64,000 bases of DNA from BOG-931 sp963761525 (GTDB lineage Bacteria; Pseudomonadota; Alphaproteobacteria; Rhizobiales; Xanthobacteraceae): positions 1-64,000 of the forward strand of contig CAVXHG010000010.1 of the NCBI GenBank assembly GCA_963761525.1, written 5' to 3'. Of the stretch, positions 44,841 through 52,554 are shown piece by piece. The notes under the pieces are model-generated. The model worked only from the letters and a program-made list of their open reading frames with translations, searched no databases and was not told the origin of the DNA. Both the position numbers and the translations under genes were made by a program. Position 1 is the stretch's first letter, and each line of letters starts with the position of its first letter.

Positions 44841-45818
44841 TTAGTCCGCCTTGATATTCGCGAATTTCACGACTTTCGCCCACTTGTCGGTTTCAGCGGC
44901 AACGAACTTGGCAAAATCATCCGGCGTGCCGTTGAAAACGTTGCAGCCAAGATCGTCCAGCCGTTTTCTCACATTGGCGTCGGCAAGCCCGGCATTGACC
45001 TGTGTGTTCAATATCTGAACGATATCCGCGGGCGTGCCTTTCGGCGCCGAAACGCCGTACCAACCGCTCGCTTCGTAGCCCGGCAAAAATTCGCTCATCG
45101 CCGGAACATCCGGCATCAGTTCCTGCCGTTTCTTCGACGTCACCGCAAGCGCGCGGAGTTGCCCGGACTTGATGTAACCGAGCGAGGCCGGCATCACACC
45201 GAACATAGCCTGCACCTGCCCGCTCAGCAGATCGGGCATAGCCGCCAACTCACCCTGATAATTGACGTCAAGCATGTTGAGCCCGGCCATCATCTTGAAC
45301 AGCGCGCCGGCAGCGTAAAGTGGAGTGCCGACACCCGACGCCGCCAAATTGACTTTGCCCGGATTGGCTTTGACATAACTGATGAATTCCGGAACGGATT
45401 TGAACGGCAGCCCGGGGTTGATGTCCATCACCAGGGGAATCAGCGAAATGCTGGCAACCGGAGCCGTATCCGCAATGAAATTAAAATTGAGGTGCTGGTA
45501 GAGCGAGGCGTTGATCGCGTTCGACGACATTGAGAGCAATAACGTGTAACCGTCAGGCGTTGCCTTGGTCACGAACTCGGTCGCAATGTTGCCGCTGGCA
45601 CCCGGCCGGTTGTCGACTATGACTGGCTGGCCGAGCTTTTCCGAAAGCCATTGGCCCATCAGCCTCGCGACAATGTCGGGTGAACCTCCCGGAGGGACTT
45701 GCACGATCAGCCGGATCGGCCGCGCGGGATAGGATTGCGCCCTTGCCGCCCGCGGCAGCAGCGATAGCGTCGGCGCAGCTGCAGCCAACCGCATAAACTT
45801 CCGGCGGCCAATTTTCAT
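44841..45818 (-). CDS. Bug-type tripartite tricarboxylate receptor 3
   Basis: A 325-residue intact receptor. The ATG at 45816-45818 is preceded by GGAGG. Signal MKIGRRKFMRLAAAAPTLSL, cleaved near RAQSYP. Marks are IRLIVQVPPGGSPDIVARLM, NRPGASGNIATEFVTKATPD, GVGTPLYAAGALFKMMAGL and PGYEASGWYGVSAPKGTPAD. Spacing to the flanking paralogues is about 30 bp, so the four are one transcript. Confidence 0.9.
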   Translation of the reverse strand: MKIGRRKFMRLAAAAPTLSLLPRAARAQSYPARPIRLIVQVPPGGSPDIVARLMGQWLSEKLGQPVIVDNRPGASGNIATEFVTKATPDGYTLLLSMSSNAINASLYQHLNFNFIADTAPVASISLIPLVMDINPGLPFKSVPEFISYVKANPGKVNLAASGVGTPLYAAGALFKMMAGLNMLDVNYQGELAAMPDLLSGQVQAMFGVMPASLGYIKSGQLRALAVTSKKRQELMPDVPAMSEFLPGYEASGWYGVSAPKGTPADIVQILNTQVNAGLADANVRKRLDDLGCNVFNGTPDDFAKFVAAETDKWAKVVKFANIKAD

Positions 45819-45852
45819 TATTCGTCCTCCCCCTCTGACTGCGGCCAATACG

Positions 45853-46821
45853 TCACTCAGCCTTGATATTGGCGAATTGAACGACCTTGGCCCATTTCAC
45901 GGTGTCGGCGGCGATCAGCGCCTTGAATTCCGCGCGCGAACTGGAAAATGCCGGCGCACCAAGATCGGCCAGCCGCGCCCCGAACGCCGGATCGGCAAGC
46001 GCCGCGTTGATCTCGCCGTGGAGCTTATCAAGGATTTCTTCCGGCGTATTTGCCGGCGCTCCGATTCCTTGCCAGCCGCTAGCCTCATAACCGGGAACGG
46101 TATCAGCAATCGGCGGCACATCAGGAAGCGCGTCGTACCGACCGGCTGTCGTCACTCCGAGCGGCCGCAGCCTGCCATCCTTGAGGTAGCCAATCGATGA
46201 CGGAACAAGATCAAAAATGCATTGCAGCCGGCCGCTTAGCAAATCGGGTATTGCCGGCCCGGTACCGTGATAATGGACAGGCACCAGATCAACGTCCGTC
46301 ATCATCTCGAACAGTGAACCATACATGTGCGGCCCGCTGCCGGGGCCGCCGGTGCCCATATCGATCTTGCCCGGATTGGCTTTGGCATAGGCGATGAATT
46401 CGGCGACGGTCTTCACGGGCATCGAAGGATGGACCTCGAGCACGCCACCGGCGCGGCTCATGCTCGCAACCGGCTCGATATCGCGGATGAAATTGTAATC
46501 GAGGTCTTTGTAAATCGCGCCATTCCAGGAATTGATGGTGGTGAGGTTGAGCAGCGTATAACCGTCGGGCGCTGCGTGCGCGACCATGGCGGTAGCGATG
46601 TTCGTTGCGGCGCCGGGACGATTTTCGACAACCACGGGCTGACCCAACCGCTCCGACAGCCACTGTGCGATTAGCCGGGCCATAATGTCGCCCGCGCCCG
46701 ACGGCGCGAAGCCGACCAGCAGTCGGACCGGCCGCGTCGGATAATCGAGCGCGAGCGCTGGCTTCGGAAAGGCCGCAGCGGCTGCGGTGAGCTGCAAAAA
46801 ACCTCTGCGGTGAATAATCAT
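45853..46821 (-). CDS. Bug-type tripartite tricarboxylate receptor 4
   Basis: A 322-residue intact receptor and the first gene of the tandem set. Signal MIIHRRGFLQLTAAAAAFPK. Marks are DYPTRPVRLLVGFAPSGAGD, RPGAATNIATAMVAHAAPDG, GSGPHMYGSLFEMMTDVDLV and PGYEASGWQGIGAPANTPEE. It ends EKWAKVI-like as WAKVVQFANIK, as do all four. It is divergent from the CDF transporter gene. Confidence 0.9.
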   Translation of the reverse strand: MIIHRRGFLQLTAAAAAFPKPALALDYPTRPVRLLVGFAPSGAGDIMARLIAQWLSERLGQPVVVENRPGAATNIATAMVAHAAPDGYTLLNLTTINSWNGAIYKDLDYNFIRDIEPVASMSRAGGVLEVHPSMPVKTVAEFIAYAKANPGKIDMGTGGPGSGPHMYGSLFEMMTDVDLVPVHYHGTGPAIPDLLSGRLQCIFDLVPSSIGYLKDGRLRPLGVTTAGRYDALPDVPPIADTVPGYEASGWQGIGAPANTPEEILDKLHGEINAALADPAFGARLADLGAPAFSSSRAEFKALIAADTVKWAKVVQFANIKAE

Positions 46822-46893
46822 GGCTGCGATTATATCCCTTCAACACCACGTGTGAATGTTTCCAGCCAGCGGCAAAAATGCTTTAACAGCGCT

Positions 46894-47874
46894 ATGTCGT
46901 CGCATCACGATCATGACCAGGATCACGGCCATCCACACGATCACGGGCACGGCCCGGGACATGGTCACACGCATGCTCATGGCCATAGCCATGCCCATGC
47001 GCCCGACACATTCGGGACTGCCTTTGCAATTGCGACCGCGTTGAATCTCGTGTTGGTCGCCGTCCAGGTCTCTTACGGCGTGCTGGCACACTCAATGGCG
47101 CTGCTTGCCGATGCCGGCCACAATGCCGGCGATGTGCTCGCCTTGCTACTGGCCTGGGGTAGCCACGCCGTTTCGCAACGGCATCCGAGCGAGCGCTATA
47201 CCTATGGCTTCCGCTCAAGCTCGATCATCGCGGCCCTGATCAACGCGACTGTGCTTCTGGTCGTCACCGGAGCCATTGCCTGGGCGGCCATCGAGCGCCT
47301 GTTCGACCCCCAGCCCGTGGGCGGCACAACGGTGATGATTGTTGCCGCCGGCGCCATCGTCATCAATGGAATCGCAGCCGCAGCCCTGGCACGCGGCAAT
47401 ACCGAAGATCTCAATGTCTACGGCGCGTTCCTGCATCTGCTGGCTGACGCCGCGGTCTCGGCCGGCGTGGTGGTCGCCGGCCTGATCATTTGGCTGACCG
47501 GCTGGCTATGGGTCGATCCGATAACGAGCCTGGTCATTTCCGTCGTCATTGTCTGGAGCACCTGGGGCCTGTTGCGAGATGCCGCGAAAATGTCGCTGCA
47601 AGGCGTGCCGTCGCAGATCGATCCCGGCGCAGTGCGGAGCTACCTGCAATCGCTTCCGGATGTGAGCGAAGTGCACGATCTTCATATCTGGCCGATGAGC
47701 ACCACGGAGACCGCACTGACCTGCCATCTGGTCATGCCGGATCGTTATCCGGAAACGGACTTTTTCGAAGCGGTCTATATCGGCTTGCAGCAGCGTTTCG
47801 GCATCGGGCATCCGACCATCCAGATCGAGCGCGGCGACCGGCCGTGCAAGCTGTCGCCGGCACATATTGTGTAA
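46894..47874 (+). CDS. Cation diffusion facilitator (zinc exporter, ZitB/CzcD-like)
   Basis: A 326-residue metal:proton antiporter. The first 36 residues are a His/Asp-rich metal-binding tail (HDHDQDHGHPHDHGHG...). Six helices follow, with the transport site residues in ADAGHNAGDVLALLLAWG (helix 2) and FLHLLADAAVSAGVVVAG (helix 5). The cytoplasmic C-terminal domain has SEVHDLHIWPMSTTETALTC. I chose the ATG at 46894; an upstream in-frame extension to 46810 lacks family character. It probably exports zinc or cobalt from the cytoplasm. Confidence 0.9.
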   Translation: MSSHHDHDQDHGHPHDHGHGPGHGHTHAHGHSHAHAPDTFGTAFAIATALNLVLVAVQVSYGVLAHSMALLADAGHNAGDVLALLLAWGSHAVSQRHPSERYTYGFRSSSIIAALINATVLLVVTGAIAWAAIERLFDPQPVGGTTVMIVAAGAIVINGIAAAALARGNTEDLNVYGAFLHLLADAAVSAGVVVAGLIIWLTGWLWVDPITSLVISVVIVWSTWGLLRDAAKMSLQGVPSQIDPGAVRSYLQSLPDVSEVHDLHIWPMSTTETALTCHLVMPDRYPETDFFEAVYIGLQQRFGIGHPTIQIERGDRPCKLSPAHIV

Positions 47875-47929
47875 TTCTTCGCGACGCTAAAGGATGAGCA
47901 ATGACGGCCTGTGGTGACGGCGCGGCGCG

Positions 47930-49180
47930 ATGACTGATCCGTCAGCCATGGCAAATTTAACCGCTCCGCTGTTTCACCATCGCCCGTTCCGGCTTCTGTT
48001 CACCACGCGCACCGCCGCCAACACTGCCAATCAGATGCAGGCGGTCGCAGTCGGCTGGTTGATCTACGATCTCACCGGCAGCGCTCTGGCGCTTGGCCTG
48101 ATCGGACTGGTGCAATTCCTGCCGCCGCTCGCGCTCTCCCTGATCGCCGGGCAAGTTGTCGATCATTACAGCCGCCGGCTCATTCTCGTCTGTTGTTACA
48201 TCGTCGAGTTCATTGTGTCGGTCGGGCTATTGGTGCTGGCTGCGTTTGCCGATCGTCCAGTCGAACTTATTTTCGTGCTGCTGCTCATCAATGCCGTCGC
48301 CCGCACCTTCGAAGCTCCTGCTTTGCAATCGCTGGTGCCATCGACTGTGCCTCGCGAAATTTTGCTGCAAGCCGTGTCTGCGCACGCTTCTGCAGGAAAA
48401 ATGTCGCAACTGATCGGCCCGGCGCTGGGCGGCCTATTCTATGCGCTCGGCGCCGGAGTTGATTTCGGGCTTTGTGCCCTGCTCATTGTCATCGCCGGAG
48501 TCGCAAGCATTCTCCTGCCGATACCGGCCGTGCCGGCGGAACGGCCCAAGGTGACGTGGACGACACTGGTCGCCGGCATCGATTTCATCTGGCACGAGCC
48601 TGCCGTGCTTGGCGCTATGTCGCTCGATCTTGCCGCGACGTTGTTCGGCGGTGTCGTCGCGCTGCTTCCGATCTTTGCCCGCGACATCCTGCAGATCAAC
48701 TCCTGGGGCTTCGGGCTATTGCGCGCCGCACCGGCGATCGGAGCACTAATTGTTGCCGTCGCCCTGTCACGCACAACGATTTCGCGGCACGGCGGACACA
48801 TTATGTTCGCCGCGGTTGCGGTCTACGGCCTCGCGACGATCGCCTTCGGATTTTCCAGCAATGCCAGCCTGTCGCTTGCCATGCTGATGATCGTGGGGGC
48901 CGCCGACATGCTTTCGACTGTGATCCGCCAGTCGCTGATCCAGTTCTCAACGCCGGACGACATGCGCGGCCGCGTCTTTGCCGTCAACGCGCTGTTCGTC
49001 AACACCTCCGGTCAGATTGGCATGTTCGAGTCGGGCGTTACCGCAGAATGGTTCGGTGCAGTCGGCTCGGCTGTGCTTGGCGGCGTGGCGGTACTTGCCA
49101 TTGTTGGACTATGGGCCTGGCGCTTTCCGCGGTTACGAAACGTCGAACGGCCCGACCAGCTTGTTCCGGATCGGCTATGA
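47930..49180 (+). CDS. MFS transporter, DHA3/EntS-like
   Basis: A 416-residue carrier with about 12 helices of the DHA3 group (macrolide or siderophore exporters). Marks are NTANQMQAVAVGWLIYDLTG, the loop VVDHYSRRLILVCCYIVEF and FSTPDDMRGRVFAVNALFVN, the last being very typical of EntS-like proteins. It follows the CDF gene by 55 bp on the same strand and is followed by a bidirectional terminator. An in-frame ATG at 47948 is an alternative start. Confidence 0.85.
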   Translation: MTDPSAMANLTAPLFHHRPFRLLFTTRTAANTANQMQAVAVGWLIYDLTGSALALGLIGLVQFLPPLALSLIAGQVVDHYSRRLILVCCYIVEFIVSVGLLVLAAFADRPVELIFVLLLINAVARTFEAPALQSLVPSTVPREILLQAVSAHASAGKMSQLIGPALGGLFYALGAGVDFGLCALLIVIAGVASILLPIPAVPAERPKVTWTTLVAGIDFIWHEPAVLGAMSLDLAATLFGGVVALLPIFARDILQINSWGFGLLRAAPAIGALIVAVALSRTTISRHGGHIMFAAVAVYGLATIAFGFSSNASLSLAMLMIVGAADMLSTVIRQSLIQFSTPDDMRGRVFAVNALFVNTSGQIGMFESGVTAEWFGAVGSAVLGGVAVLAIVGLWAWRFPRLRNVERPDQLVPDRL

Positions 49181-49191
49181 GAACACGCACG

Positions 49192-49228
49192 AAAAAAGCC
49201 CACGCCATCGTCCGGCGCGGGCCTTCTT
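49192..49228. terminator. Bidirectional intrinsic terminator
   Basis: A 9-bp GC-rich stem with one mismatch (49198-49206 with 49214-49222), flanked by six A residues on the left and CTTCTT on the right. It lies between two convergent genes and suits both. Confidence 0.75.
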
Positions 49229-49244
49229 GGGCTGATCGGTAGCG

Positions 49245-49994
49245 TTAAACCGGTAGAACCTCGACGATCAACATCGTGTTTGGATCGATGATCAAAAGCT
49301 GATCGCCGACGACCACATAGTCGAATCCTCGATATTCAGGAACGAGCTCGACGATATCGGTCGGAAGTACGGCGACCTGCACCGTGTGCGGCACGGCGAC
49401 GCCGACATTGATGCTGAAGTCGACATGATCGACGCGCGTGAAATTACGATCTTTGCCGACGACGTTCTTGATCTGCGTGCGCTGGGTTTCAGAGAGCTGC
49501 ACGGACTTACCGCCCGCAGCTTTGCCGGCAGCGGTGTTCTGCTGACCGCCCTTCTCCTGGGTCTGCGCGTTTTCCTGCGTCTTGTTGCGGTCCTGAGTTT
49601 GCGCGTTCTCCTCAGTCTTATTGCGCTCTTCAGTCTGCGCTTTCTCGTCGGTCTTAGCGCCCGGCTGAGTTTGCGCATGCTCCTGCGCATTTACGCCGGG
49701 TTTGCCGGGCTGAGTTTGCTCGGCGCCACGCTGCATGGTGGTGTTGCCGTGCTCTTCAGCCGGACCACCCTGCACCGAATGCTGCTCGCTCGCGCCGCCT
49801 CCGGGCTTGCCCTGCTGCGCGCCCGCGCCTGGTGTCGGCCCATGCATCGCGCCACCCGGCGCCATCTGATGCTGTGCTGCACCCGGCGCTGCGCCGGCTG
49901 GAGCGCCGCCTTTTTCTTCCTGCTGGGCCAGCGCGCCGGCTGTGCCCGCGATCAGGGCTGCCGTCGCAACCGAGATCAACAACTTCGTTTTCAT
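49245..49994 (-). CDS. Exported DUF1236 protein with Gln/Thr-rich repeats
   Basis: A 249-residue secreted protein. The ATG at 49992-49994 follows AGGAGAG and gives a signal peptide ending near AGALAQ. The middle is low complexity: glycine/alanine/glutamine-rich, then about four 12-residue repeats of the type AQTQDRNKTQEN. The C-terminal domain (from LSETQRTQIKNVVGKDRN to TMLIVEVLPV) is DUF1236, common in Bradyrhizobium relatives and of unknown function. An EcfG-like promoter sequence lies upstream, so a general-stress role is possible. Confidence 0.85.
   Translation of the reverse strand: MKTKLLISVATAALIAGTAGALAQQEEKGGAPAGAAPGAAQHQMAPGGAMHGPTPGAGAQQGKPGGGASEQHSVQGGPAEEHGNTTMQRGAEQTQPGKPGVNAQEHAQTQPGAKTDEKAQTEERNKTEENAQTQDRNKTQENAQTQEKGGQQNTAAGKAAGGKSVQLSETQRTQIKNVVGKDRNFTRVDHVDFSINVGVAVPHTVQVAVLPTDIVELVPEYRGFDYVVVGDQLLIIDPNTMLIVEVLPV
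49557..49700. repeat. Four 36-bp coding repeats in the DUF1236 gene
   Basis: Imperfect 36-bp units begin at 49557, 49593, 49629 and 49665. Each encodes 12 residues on the minus strand, rich in Gln, Thr, Asn and Glu. They form the linker between the signal peptide region and DUF1236. Confidence 0.75.
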
Positions 49995-50077
49995 TCTACT
50001 CTCCTGGTTGTCCCTCTGGGGAATCGCCCAAAAAACAAATCGCCGAAATATGCGTGACGACTGTAGGCTCATGCGGA

Positions 50078-50102
50078 AACTCAGCGCAGGCACCTGCGTT
50101 CC
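50078..50102 (-). promoter_or_regulatory. EcfG-like promoter of the DUF1236 gene
   Basis: On the minus strand GGAAC, 16 bp, AGTT. The alphaproteobacterial general-stress sigma factor EcfG uses GGAAC-N16/17-CGTT, so one -10 base deviates. It lies 84 bp before the DUF1236 start. Confidence 0.45.
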
Positions 50103-50199
50103 GCTAACCACCAGAAAAATTTGGCGAATATAAATGGCCATTCATTTGCACCCGGACTTCGCTCGGTCTGGATGCAAACATGAACAAATATCGCGCAGA

Positions 50200-50224
50200 G
50201 GAACTCAAAGCGATCTAAAGCGTT
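50200..50224 (+). promoter_or_regulatory. Perfect EcfG-type promoter without a gene behind it
   Basis: GGAAC, exactly 16 bp, CGTT. It reads rightward into the 3' end of the MetE-like gene, which is on the opposite strand. No plus-strand gene starts within 1.3 kb, so it could drive an antisense or small RNA, or be a chance match. Confidence 0.4.
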
Positions 50225-50317
50225 TGCCGATATTGGAATTTGACTGTTTTCAGACGCTCATAATCACACGGATTCCAGATCGGGTGACCAAGACGAATTG
50301 CTCCGTCGATTGAAGGA

Positions 50318-51481
50318 CTAATTCCACAGTCGCTTGCTGGCGATGCGCGCGCCGTCCGATAGCGCTTTCAATTTCGCCCAGACAATCGTCGGATGCACCT
50401 CGTTCGAGCCGGCAAATGATGCGAAGCCGCAATCGGCGCCGGCAATGACACGTTCGCGGCCGACGATTCCAGCGTACCGCTCAAGCCGCTGCGCCACCAG
50501 TTCGGGGTGCTCCACCAGCACGGTCGATTGCGTGATGACACCCGGGATCAGAACTTTATCGTCCGGTATCTTGGCGCGCTGCCAATCTTCCCACTCATGT
50601 TCATGCCGCGGGTTACCTGCTTCAAACGAATAACCGCCGGCGCGGACTTTCAGGATAATGTCAACAATATCCTTGAGCTGCATGTCATGAACGCGCGGCC
50701 CCATATTGATGCTGTAGCAGGTGTGGAAGCGAATCCGGTCGGTCGGAATTCCGTCAAGCGCTGCGTTCAGCGCTTCGACTCTCAGCTCTGCCCATTTGCG
50801 GCAGGCGGCAATATCGAGGTCCGGCCGCGTGATGTAATAAGTCACGAGAAACGGATCGTCGATCTGCAACAGGAAACCTGCGTCGACGATTGCCCTGTAT
50901 TCCTCGCGCATTGCTTCGGCGATAGCGAAGACATATTTTTCCGGCGTCGGATAATATTCGTTCGGCGTCGTCGCCTCGACATTGGAGGGCGCTATCGCCG
51001 GTACGAAAGCTTCCGTCGCACCTGAGCCAACCATCGCGGCCTTCAACGCCTCCAGGTCTGCCTTTAGTGCCGCGTGGCCTTTGTATTTAATGGGACCGGC
51101 GCACACCATCAGCGCACGCCGCCGGCTTGCACTGACCTGCGCCGCGCCTTCTGAGCTATAGTATTCGGGGAAGGAAGCTGTCTCACGGCTGGTCGCAAAT
51201 GGACCTTTGCGTTCGCCCGCACGTCTTTCCAGGCCGTCCAGCCGCTGTGCGGCATAGGTAATGAAGCTTGGCTTGCCCATTTCGCCGTCATTGACGACAT
51301 CGATTCCGAGCTCGACCTGCTGCCGTACACTATCGCTGACAGCCTTCTGCACTCGCGCGGCGTAGGCTTTGTCATCGACCGGCTTGCCGTCCATTCGCGC
51401 CAGCATCATGTCGAACAGATCGTCCGGGCGTGGCAGGCTGCCGACATGCGTGGTGAGGATACGGTCAGTGCTCAGTTTCAT
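50318..51481 (-). CDS. MetE C-terminal-like (cobalamin-independent methionine synthase family) protein
   Basis: A 387-residue single-domain relative of the catalytic half of MetE. It begins DRILTTHVGSLPRPDDLFDM. The zinc ligands of the family are visible as His and Cys in IRFHTCYSINMGPRV, Glu in YSFEAGNPRHEHEWEDW and Cys in RVIAGADCGFASFAG. Stand-alone proteins of this type transfer methyl groups from substrates other than methyltetrahydrofolate triglutamate; the true substrate is unknown. It is divergent from a Bug receptor gene. Confidence 0.82.
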   Translation of the reverse strand: MKLSTDRILTTHVGSLPRPDDLFDMMLARMDGKPVDDKAYAARVQKAVSDSVRQQVELGIDVVNDGEMGKPSFITYAAQRLDGLERRAGERKGPFATSRETASFPEYYSSEGAAQVSASRRRALMVCAGPIKYKGHAALKADLEALKAAMVGSGATEAFVPAIAPSNVEATTPNEYYPTPEKYVFAIAEAMREEYRAIVDAGFLLQIDDPFLVTYYITRPDLDIAACRKWAELRVEALNAALDGIPTDRIRFHTCYSINMGPRVHDMQLKDIVDIILKVRAGGYSFEAGNPRHEHEWEDWQRAKIPDDKVLIPGVITQSTVLVEHPELVAQRLERYAGIVGRERVIAGADCGFASFAGSNEVHPTIVWAKLKALSDGARIASKRLWN

Positions 51482-51556
51482 TGTTCATTTCCATTTTCGG
51501 GAGGAGCCGCGCAGCAGCGGCTTGATCGGCGGCGGCATAGTATTAGTGTGACCACG

Positions 51557-52541
51557 ATGAGGAAACTGCTTCAAGGGCTGCTGCTGTTTGGCGGCGCATG
51601 GATGCTAGTCGCGATTGCGATCCCTGCCGCGGCGCAAAGCGACTTTCCATCCCATCCCATCAAAATGTATGTGCCATTTCCACCGGGCGGCGGCATCGAC
51701 GTCACGGCACGAATATTCGCCGACAAGGCGTCCGAAATTCTCGGCCAGCAGATCGTCATCATCAATCAAGGCGGCGAGAGCGGCGCCATCGCGACCGATG
51801 AGGTCGTGCGCGCCGAGCCGGACGGCTACACGTTGCTGTATCACTCGGTGACCGGCATCGTCCACGCGTCCGTCACCCCGAAACTGCCCTACGAGTGGCT
51901 ACGCGATCTCGCGCCGGTCTCGCTGATCACCCGCTTCGCGCCGGTGATGATCGTGTCACCGTCGTTGCCGGTGAAAGACATGAAAGACTTCATTGCGTTG
52001 TTGAAAGCCAACCCGGGAAAATACAGTTATGGCTCGTCGGGTACCGGTACCGCCGTTCACCTCATCACCGAGATTGTTCAAGGAAAAAGCCGGCGTCGAT
52101 ATCGTCCACGTGCCGTATCACGGCACGGCTGCCGTGCTGCCGAACTTGATGTCCGGCCGCGTGGCGATGATGATCGACGGCGTTCCCGCCGAGACCAACA
52201 ATATCCGCAATGGCACGGTGCGCGCGCTCGCGGTGACGACGGGGACACGTTCGCCCTCGCTGCCGGATGTTCCGACCATGCGGGAGGCCGGCGTCGATTA
52301 CGAAGCGCCGTACTGGACCGGCCTCTACGCGCCAGTCAAAACGCCGAAAGCGATCATCGACAAGCTCGCGGCCGCAGCCAACAAAGCCATGCACGACCCG
52401 GTGGTGGTCAAACGGCTGGCCGACGTCGGCACGGAGGCGATCGGCTCCTCACCGATGGTGCTCGACACCGATACCCGCGTGCAGTTCGCGTTCTATCGCA
52501 AGCTCGTGAAAGACAATCCGGCGCTGCTGAGCGGGCAGTGA
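51557..52541 (+). CDS. Bug-type tripartite tricarboxylate receptor 5, one frameshift
   Basis: A periplasmic Bug/TctC receptor. The ATG at 51557 starts a signal peptide, MRKLLQGLLLFGGAWMLVAI. Marks are DFPSHPIKMYVPFPPGGGID, GESGAIATDEVVRAEPDGYT and the LLKANPGKYSYGSSGTGTA segment. One shift near 52073 is repaired by removing an A, joining LITEL to FKEKAGVDIVHVPYHGTAAV. The rest, MMIDGVPAETNNIRNGTVRA and PTMREAGVDYEAPYWTGLYA, runs to 52541. It converges on the acyl-CoA ligase gene. Confidence 0.82.
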
Positions 52542-52554
52542 TTAGCCAACAGAA

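Larger units (their letters stand above)
49995..50317. other. Intergenic region, 323 bp
   Basis: This stretch holds no gene that I can support. It contains two EcfG-type promoter sequences, one reading left toward the DUF1236 gene and one reading right, both listed separately. The rest is of mixed base content without repeats or clear hairpins. Confidence 0.5.

Noticed and set aside
44718..45533. Plus-strand open frame of 271 codons across two Bug receptor genes
   Set aside because: It crosses the boundary of two well-supported genes and has an unlikely His/Arg-rich composition.
46894..47001. CAT/GCC-rich repetitive DNA that could be read as a microsatellite
   Set aside because: It encodes the His-rich metal-binding tail of the CDF transporter and is explained by protein function.
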